Shown: one piece after another, positions 59,961 through 64,000 of the stretch | Numbering within the stretch: the stretch's first letter is position 1 | How the letters are laid out: every line of letters starts with the position of its first letter | Assembly (NCBI GenBank): GCA_016124375.1 | Contig: WGNV01000004.1 | Span: forward strand, 1-64,000 | Length of the DNA: 64,000 nt | Direction of reading: 5' to 3' | From: Tepidisphaera sp. | GTDB lineage: Bacteria > Planctomycetota > Phycisphaerae > Phycisphaerales > UBA1924 | The notes under the pieces: generated by a model | Told to the model about the DNA's origin: nothing | What the model saw: the letters and a program-made list of their open reading frames with translations, nothing else | Databases searched by the model: none | Program-made: the position numbers and the translations under genes

Positions 59961-60455
59961 CTACTTCGCCAGCTTCGCCACCAGGCGCCACAGCGTGTGA
60001 GGCGTCAGGCTGCGCCCGGTCTGGCCGTTGAAGGCCGCGACGATCTGATCGAACTTTTCGTCGTACAGCAGTTGGTCGCGCTGGCCGAGCGTGCCGACCG
60101 CCCCCACCACCAGCTCGATCAGGAATCGTTCTTCCTCGGGCTCCACCACCGACGGCGCGCTCTCCGCTCGCCCCAGCTTGGGCAGTTTGCCGGCTTTGCG
60201 CAGGTTCTGGAGGCGGTGAAAGGTCTCCCGCCGCCGCGTGGCGCCCTCGCGGGGCGATTCGATGTTCCGCCCGACCTGCCCCGCCTGGGCCACCGGGCCG
60301 AACCCGCCCCCCGCCACCAGTTCGAGCAGTGATTCGAAGTCCTGGGTGTAAGGCAGATCGTCCAGCGTGCGTCCGATCTCGATGTACGCGTCGATCAATC
60401 GCGCATCGGCGCTGTGCTGCACAGCCCCGGCATCTTCAAAGAGCATTTCGCTCAT
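59961..60455 (-). CDS. Hypothetical protein, operon with PAS-GAF-REC gene
   Basis: 164 residues (MSEMLFEDAGAVQHSADARLIDAYIEIGRTLDDLPYTQDFESLLELVAGGGFG). Soluble and helical; block EEERFLIELVVGAVGTLGQRDQLLYDEKFDQIVAAFNGQTGRSLTPHTLWRLVAKLAK. Not recognised. It starts 27 bases downstream of the PAS-GAF-REC gene's stop on the same strand, so they are probably co-transcribed and it may be a signalling partner. Confidence 0.7.
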   Translation of the reverse strand: MSEMLFEDAGAVQHSADARLIDAYIEIGRTLDDLPYTQDFESLLELVAGGGFGPVAQAGQVGRNIESPREGATRRRETFHRLQNLRKAGKLPKLGRAESAPSVVEPEEERFLIELVVGAVGTLGQRDQLLYDEKFDQIVAAFNGQTGRSLTPHTLWRLVAKLAK

Positions 60456-60482
60456 ACCGATCCCCCCGAAGCCGACGAAATC

Positions 60483-62195
60483 CTACACCTTGCCCGAGAT
60501 CGCCTTGCGCACGTCTTCCAGCAGGCGCTCGACCTGGAAGGGCTTGAACAACACCGTCTGCAAGCCTTCCTGCGAAGCCCGCACGATCGAGTGGTGCGGG
60601 TCATACCCGAAGCCGGTCATGAGGATCACCGGGATCGACGCCGAGTTCTTTTTCGCGGCCGCGAAAATTTCATACCCGTTGTGGTCTGGCATGCGGATGT
60701 CGGAGATCACCAGGTCAAAAGCGCCGGGGCCGCTCTCTTCCAAAGTACGGATCGCCACGCCCCCATCCTCGCACACCGTGACCTTGGCGCCCCGCAGCGA
60801 CAGCACGTCGCCGATGGTCTTGCGGATGCGGGGTTCGTCGTCGGCCACCAGGATCCGCCGCCCGGCGATGATCGGGTCGATCGTCTTCTCCGCGAGCGCC
60901 TTCTCGACGCCCAGCAGCGAACTCGGGCCCGCGGCACACTCGAGAATCCGCTGGCGGATCGACGCCAGATCGGTGTTGATCCGCTCCAGATGGGCGGCCG
61001 TGCCCGGATCCGTCGACGGGATCTGCGTGCGCAGCAGTTCCACTTCGTGGGCGATGTCCTCGAGCGGCTCTTTGATCTCGCTGGCAACGCGCCCCGTGAT
61101 GGTCTGGTTGGTGGTGCTGCGTTCGACCACCAGCAGATCGAGCATGTGGATCGCCACCGCGATGTACCTGGCGAAGATCTCGGCCAGCTGGCGTTCCTCG
61201 TCGCCAAAGGCGTCGGTCGTCAGGCTCTCGACGTTCATGATGCCGATGACCTTGTCCTGCAGCCGCAGCGGGACAGTGAGGCTGGAGCGGGCGTCCTTGA
61301 CGCCGGGCAGGTAGAGCGGGTCGGTCGTGGTGTCACCCGCGACGTAGCTGCGCCCGCTGGCGGCGACGTACCCCGAGATGCCGTAGCCCTCCAGCCCGGG
61401 CTTGATGACGAAGGAGTCAAACTCCGGGGGGAGGTTGCAGCCGATGACCAGCTCGAGCTTGCCGGTGCGATCATCAAGCAGCCGGATGGCGAAGTGGTCA
61501 AAGTGCAGCAGGTTTCGGGCAAAGCCCACGATCTTGGTTTCGAGCAGCTTTAGCCGCTCGTGGGCGTTGTGTTTTCGAACCAGTTCCGCGTCAAACCTCA
61601 CGAGCTCGCTGCCGGCCTGATCGATGGTGTTGATGCGTTGCTGAAGTCGCCGGGCCGCCGTCACGTCTCGCACCACCACCAGCAGCCATTCCCCCTTGAT
61701 CCCTTGCGCGACGCCGACGTCGGGCGGGAGCGAAAGGCCCAGCTCGTACCATCGCTCGCCGTCGGTCATCGAGATGTCGTCGTGGGGAGGCAAGGCGCCG
61801 CCCGCCGGTTTGACGCCCGGGGGAATCGCCGGGTGGTCGCGATCGAACTGTCGACACGCGCCGCTGATGCGTTCCTGCATCGCCCCGCCCAGGCGTTTCA
61901 CGGGCTCATTGGCCCAGACGATCGAACCCCCGCGGGTAACGAGGGCCACGCCTTCACCGATGGCGTTGAGCAGGGCCAGACCAAGACCGCCCACTTTGAA
62001 CTCGTGTTCACCGGCCGCGGGCGCGTTCCCCTGTTCCGGCGTCATCTGGGGATCAGAATCTGACAAACCACCGCTCCCACGCGCAGAAGCCGCGCTCCGC
62101 GATTGCGGGCCGGCCCCCGCCGACGACGCCACCGGGGTGCTAACTGGCACGTTGGCACCGCCTTGCGGCAAAGTTGGCCCACCGCCGCCGACCAT
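60483..62195 (-). CDS. PAS-GAF-REC signalling protein with degenerate H box
   Basis: 570 residues. Low-complexity N-terminus to about 65; PAS-like 70-185 (LLNAIGEGVALVTRGGSIVWANEPVKRLGG); GAF about 205-355 (FDHFAIRLLDDRTGKLELVIGC ... GIMNVESLTTDAFGDEERQLAEIFARYIAVAI); a HisKA-like helix VASEIKEPLEDIAHEVELL in which the phospho-His is Ser; no HATPase; C-terminal receiver domain RRILVADDEPRIRKTIGDVL ... DLVISDIRMPDHNG with VLFKPF (D, D, K all present). So it can accept a phosphoryl group but cannot act as a kinase. Divergent from the ABC exporter. Confidence 0.85.
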   Translation of the reverse strand: MVGGGGPTLPQGGANVPVSTPVASSAGAGPQSRSAASARGSGGLSDSDPQMTPEQGNAPAAGEHEFKVGGLGLALLNAIGEGVALVTRGGSIVWANEPVKRLGGAMQERISGACRQFDRDHPAIPPGVKPAGGALPPHDDISMTDGERWYELGLSLPPDVGVAQGIKGEWLLVVVRDVTAARRLQQRINTIDQAGSELVRFDAELVRKHNAHERLKLLETKIVGFARNLLHFDHFAIRLLDDRTGKLELVIGCNLPPEFDSFVIKPGLEGYGISGYVAASGRSYVAGDTTTDPLYLPGVKDARSSLTVPLRLQDKVIGIMNVESLTTDAFGDEERQLAEIFARYIAVAIHMLDLLVVERSTTNQTITGRVASEIKEPLEDIAHEVELLRTQIPSTDPGTAAHLERINTDLASIRQRILECAAGPSSLLGVEKALAEKTIDPIIAGRRILVADDEPRIRKTIGDVLSLRGAKVTVCEDGGVAIRTLEESGPGAFDLVISDIRMPDHNGYEIFAAAKKNSASIPVILMTGFGYDPHHSIVRASQEGLQTVLFKPFQVERLLEDVRKAISGKV

Positions 62196-62349
62196 GGCGC
62201 TGTGCTGCCTCCTGCATCCGCTCCAGTGTAGCGAGCCGACACGCTACTGTGTTTATCGCCCTGTTTGCAGTCATATCATCGACCGAGCCGACATTATCGT
62301 GCACTTCCACCTCGTTCGGGGCTACCGATAGGGAGAAACAGGTGCCGCG

Positions 62350-63360
62350 ATGGTAGGTGTTTATCAGGTACACAAGGCCTTTGGGAACGTACAAGCCGTG
62401 CGTGGGCTGTCTTTTGAACTGCAGCCCGGACAGATCGCGGGGCTGCTGGGTCCAAACGGCGCCGGAAAGACAACCACTATACGAATGATCGCGGGATACC
62501 TGTTGCCGGATGCTGGCAAAGTTTTGGTCGCCGGCTTCGATACCGCGGCCCACCCCGCGATCGCACGCAGCAGCCTGGGCTATTTACCGGAGCACACGCC
62601 GCTGTACACCGAGATGCGGGTGGGCGAGTACCTGACCTATCGGGCCAAACTCTTCCGCGTGCCTCGCGATGTGCGCCGGCGCGCGGTCGACTGGGCCGCC
62701 ACCCGCTGCTGGCTGGGTGATGTGCTCAAGCGTCGCATCGGGGCGCTGAGCAAGGGGTATCGGCAGCGGGTGGGCCTCGCCGGGGCGCTGCTGCACAACC
62801 CCAAGGTGCTGATCCTGGACGAACCCACCAACGGGCTCGATCCCACGCAGATCCGCGAGACGCGCCAGCTCATCCGCGAACTGGCGACCGACCGCACCAT
62901 GCTCATCTGCTCGCACATCTTGCCCGAGGTCGAGCGACTGTGCCACCGCGTGCTGATCATCGCCGGGGGACAACTGCGGGCGGACGGCTCGCCTCAGGAG
63001 CTCACCAAGGCGGGCGGCTCCCGCTACTTCGTGCAGGCCCGCGAGGCCCGCGTCGGCGACGCCGAGCGCATCACCAAGCTCTGGGCGACGCTGCCGTTCG
63101 TTGGAGAAGTCACCAGCCGCCCCGCGGGCGACAAGCCCACCCAGAGCGTCGGTTGGATCGAGTGGACCATCGTCGCCCGTCCGGGTTCGCCTGACCTTCG
63201 CGAGCAGATCGCGGCCGCCGCCCAGCAGCAGGGCGTGCTGCTCCGCGAACTGCGCGCCCAGGCCCCGACCCTGGAGGGGGTGTTCATGGACATCATGGAC
63301 AAGGCGGGCGAAGTGACCGAAGACCCTCGCGCACTGGGCGCCAAGGAGACCGCGGCGTGA
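62350..63360 (+). CDS. ABC transporter ATP-binding protein (GldA/NosF-like)
   Basis: 336 residues. Walker A LLGPNGAGKTTTIRMIAG, Q-loop YLPEHTPLY, signature LSKGYRQRVGLAGALLHNP, Walker B VLILDEPTNGLDP, H-loop CSHIL. C-terminal 100 residues form an extension with GEVTSRPAGDKPTQSVGW as in GldA-type exporters. ATG 62350 lacks a clear ribosome binding site, but GGGAG lies about 16 bases upstream. Overlaps the permease gene as GTGA. Complex function could be gliding-type or polysaccharide/heme export; substrate unknown. Confidence 0.9.
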   Translation: MVGVYQVHKAFGNVQAVRGLSFELQPGQIAGLLGPNGAGKTTTIRMIAGYLLPDAGKVLVAGFDTAAHPAIARSSLGYLPEHTPLYTEMRVGEYLTYRAKLFRVPRDVRRRAVDWAATRCWLGDVLKRRIGALSKGYRQRVGLAGALLHNPKVLILDEPTNGLDPTQIRETRQLIRELATDRTMLICSHILPEVERLCHRVLIIAGGQLRADGSPQELTKAGGSRYFVQAREARVGDAERITKLWATLPFVGEVTSRPAGDKPTQSVGWIEWTIVARPGSPDLREQIAAAAQQQGVLLRELRAQAPTLEGVFMDIMDKAGEVTEDPRALGAKETAA

Positions 63361-64000
63361 AGGGCCTTGGCGTCATCGCGCGTCGCGAGCTTACGGCCTA
63401 CTTCCGCGCCCCCGCGGGGTGGCTGATCATCGCGCTGTACATGCTCCTGGCGGGCGTCATCTTCTCGGTGTACGTGCTGCGTCCGGGCGGCCCGGCCTCG
63501 ATGCGCGACTTCTTCGCCGTCTCGGGTTGGCTGCTCATGCCCGTCGCTCCGGCGGTCGCGATGCGGCTGTTTTCCGACGAGATCCGCTCCGGCACCCTCG
63601 AGGCGCTGCTGACCTCCCCCGTCTCCCCGGGCGCCATCGTCATCGGCAAGTTTCTCGGCGCCATGGGGTTCATCACCTGCATGCTGCTGCCCACGCTCCT
63701 CTATGTCGGCACGCTCTACCGCGTCGCCAACATCGCCCCCGATCCCGGACCCATCATCTGCGGCTACCTCTGCCTGTACCTCCTCAGCACGGCTTATCTC
63801 GGCATCGGCACGCTGGCCTCGAGCCTTACTTCCAACAGCACCCTGGCGTTCATGGTCACGCTCTTCGCGATTCTTGGGCTGCTCTTCGCGGCCGCCCCCG
63901 CCGACCTCGCGCCCGCGCCGGTGCGGACGGTCCTGTACGCGATCTCCATCGGCCCCAAGGTCAGCGAGTTTGCCCGCGGCGTGATCGACGCAGCGAACGT
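63357..64000 (+). CDS. ABC-2 type permease (GldF-like), 3' end beyond window
   Basis: GTG 63357 overlaps the ATPase stop as GTGA; at least 214 codons are open to the window edge, and the ORF was missed by the track because it begins with GTG and has no stop. Reads VKGLGVIARRELTAYFRAPAGWLIIALYMLLAGVIF, then five or so hydrophobic helices (WLLMPVAPAVAMRLF, IVIGKFLGAMGFITCMLL, ICGYLCLYLLSTAYLGIGTLASSL, LAFMVTLFAILGLLFAAAP). ABC2_membrane fold; the partner GldG-like gene is expected downstream. Confidence 0.88.
   Translation, partial: MKGLGVIARRELTAYFRAPAGWLIIALYMLLAGVIFSVYVLRPGGPASMRDFFAVSGWLLMPVAPAVAMRLFSDEIRSGTLEALLTSPVSPGAIVIGKFLGAMGFITCMLLPTLLYVGTLYRVANIAPDPGPIICGYLCLYLLSTAYLGIGTLASSLTSNSTLAFMVTLFAILGLLFAAAPADLAPAPVRTVLYAISIGPKVSEFARGVIDAAN

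Noticed and set aside
57886-59991. 701-codon minus-strand ORF
   Set aside because: Antisense shadow of ftsH.

Overview
The window looks like chromosomal DNA of a high-GC planctomycete, most likely class Phycisphaerae. This is inferred from gene content, not from a marker gene; no rRNA or convincing tRNA lies here. The clues are three secreted proteins ending in the same double EF-hand (dockerin-like) tail, membrane proteins with C-terminal double-CxxC zinc ribbons, a small zinc-ribbon protein, a bacterial topoisomerase VI and very GC-rich coding with long antisense shadow ORFs.

Layout. 0-13.5 kb: the tail of an IS110-type transposase, then housekeeping genes: a BCP peroxiredoxin, a DUF2752 protein, a class I aminotransferase, an ATP-grasp enzyme, a GMC oxidoreductase, a TPR lipoprotein, endonuclease IV, a TPR-YggX fusion, PyrD, an RluA-type pseudouridine synthase, a YfgM-like membrane protein, an MnmE-like GTPase and CoaX. 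13.6-25.6 kb: an Ig-like secreted protein with a dockerin-like tail, an unrecognised protein, a 1163-residue secretin, a STAS/HATPase anti-sigma pair, iscS, a four-helix-bundle gene inside an inverted-repeat element, iscU, and two more dockerin-tailed proteins. 25.6-35.9 kb: a long minus-strand run, purA, uppS, cdsA, a zinc-ribbon coiled-coil gene and the four-gene ligase-associated DNA repair cluster (MBL exonuclease, ATP-dependent ligase, DEXH helicase, PdeM). 36-45.7 kb: small zinc ribbon, FHA protein, HemW, a second RluA-type enzyme, 6-phosphogluconolactonase, topoisomerase VI B and A, a coiled-coil lipoprotein, QueF and an RRM protein with a structured leader. 45.8-51.2 kb: more variable content, with a lipoprotein, a CREST-type membrane protein, a beta-helix lipoprotein plus the C-terminal remnant of a paralogue, and two tandem zinc-ribbon membrane proteins. 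51.5-64 kb: DnaB, a LysR regulator, a FabF-like synthase, a BamD-like and an LptE-like protein, FtsH, a PAS-GAF-REC protein and an ABC exporter whose permease runs off the end.

The most unusual signal is non-coding. Three unrelated families of interspersed palindromic repeats occur here. Family A has a nested palindrome centred on ACCGCTCTCCAGAGCGGT (about 2.4, 28.2 and 42.5 kb). Family B is a 33-base hairpin with stem CCGGANNT/ANNTCCGG (28.9, 39.9 and twice at 53.2-53.3 kb). Both families show paired substitutions that keep the stem, so structure appears to be selected. Family C consists of in-register arrays of 7- or 8-base units arranged as dyads (8.1, 22.6-23.2, 39.0 and 54.3 kb). One family C locus carries a four-helix-bundle gene between iscS and iscU; the other three are short and gene-less, as expected of non-autonomous relatives. 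Families A and B each have one copy read through in frame inside the DEXH helicase gene, and family C units supply stop or start codons to neighbouring genes.

Translational coupling is frequent: seven gene pairs overlap as GTGA, TTGA or ATGA, and several starts are GTG or TTG. Gene identities rest on motifs read in the translations; no database search was run.
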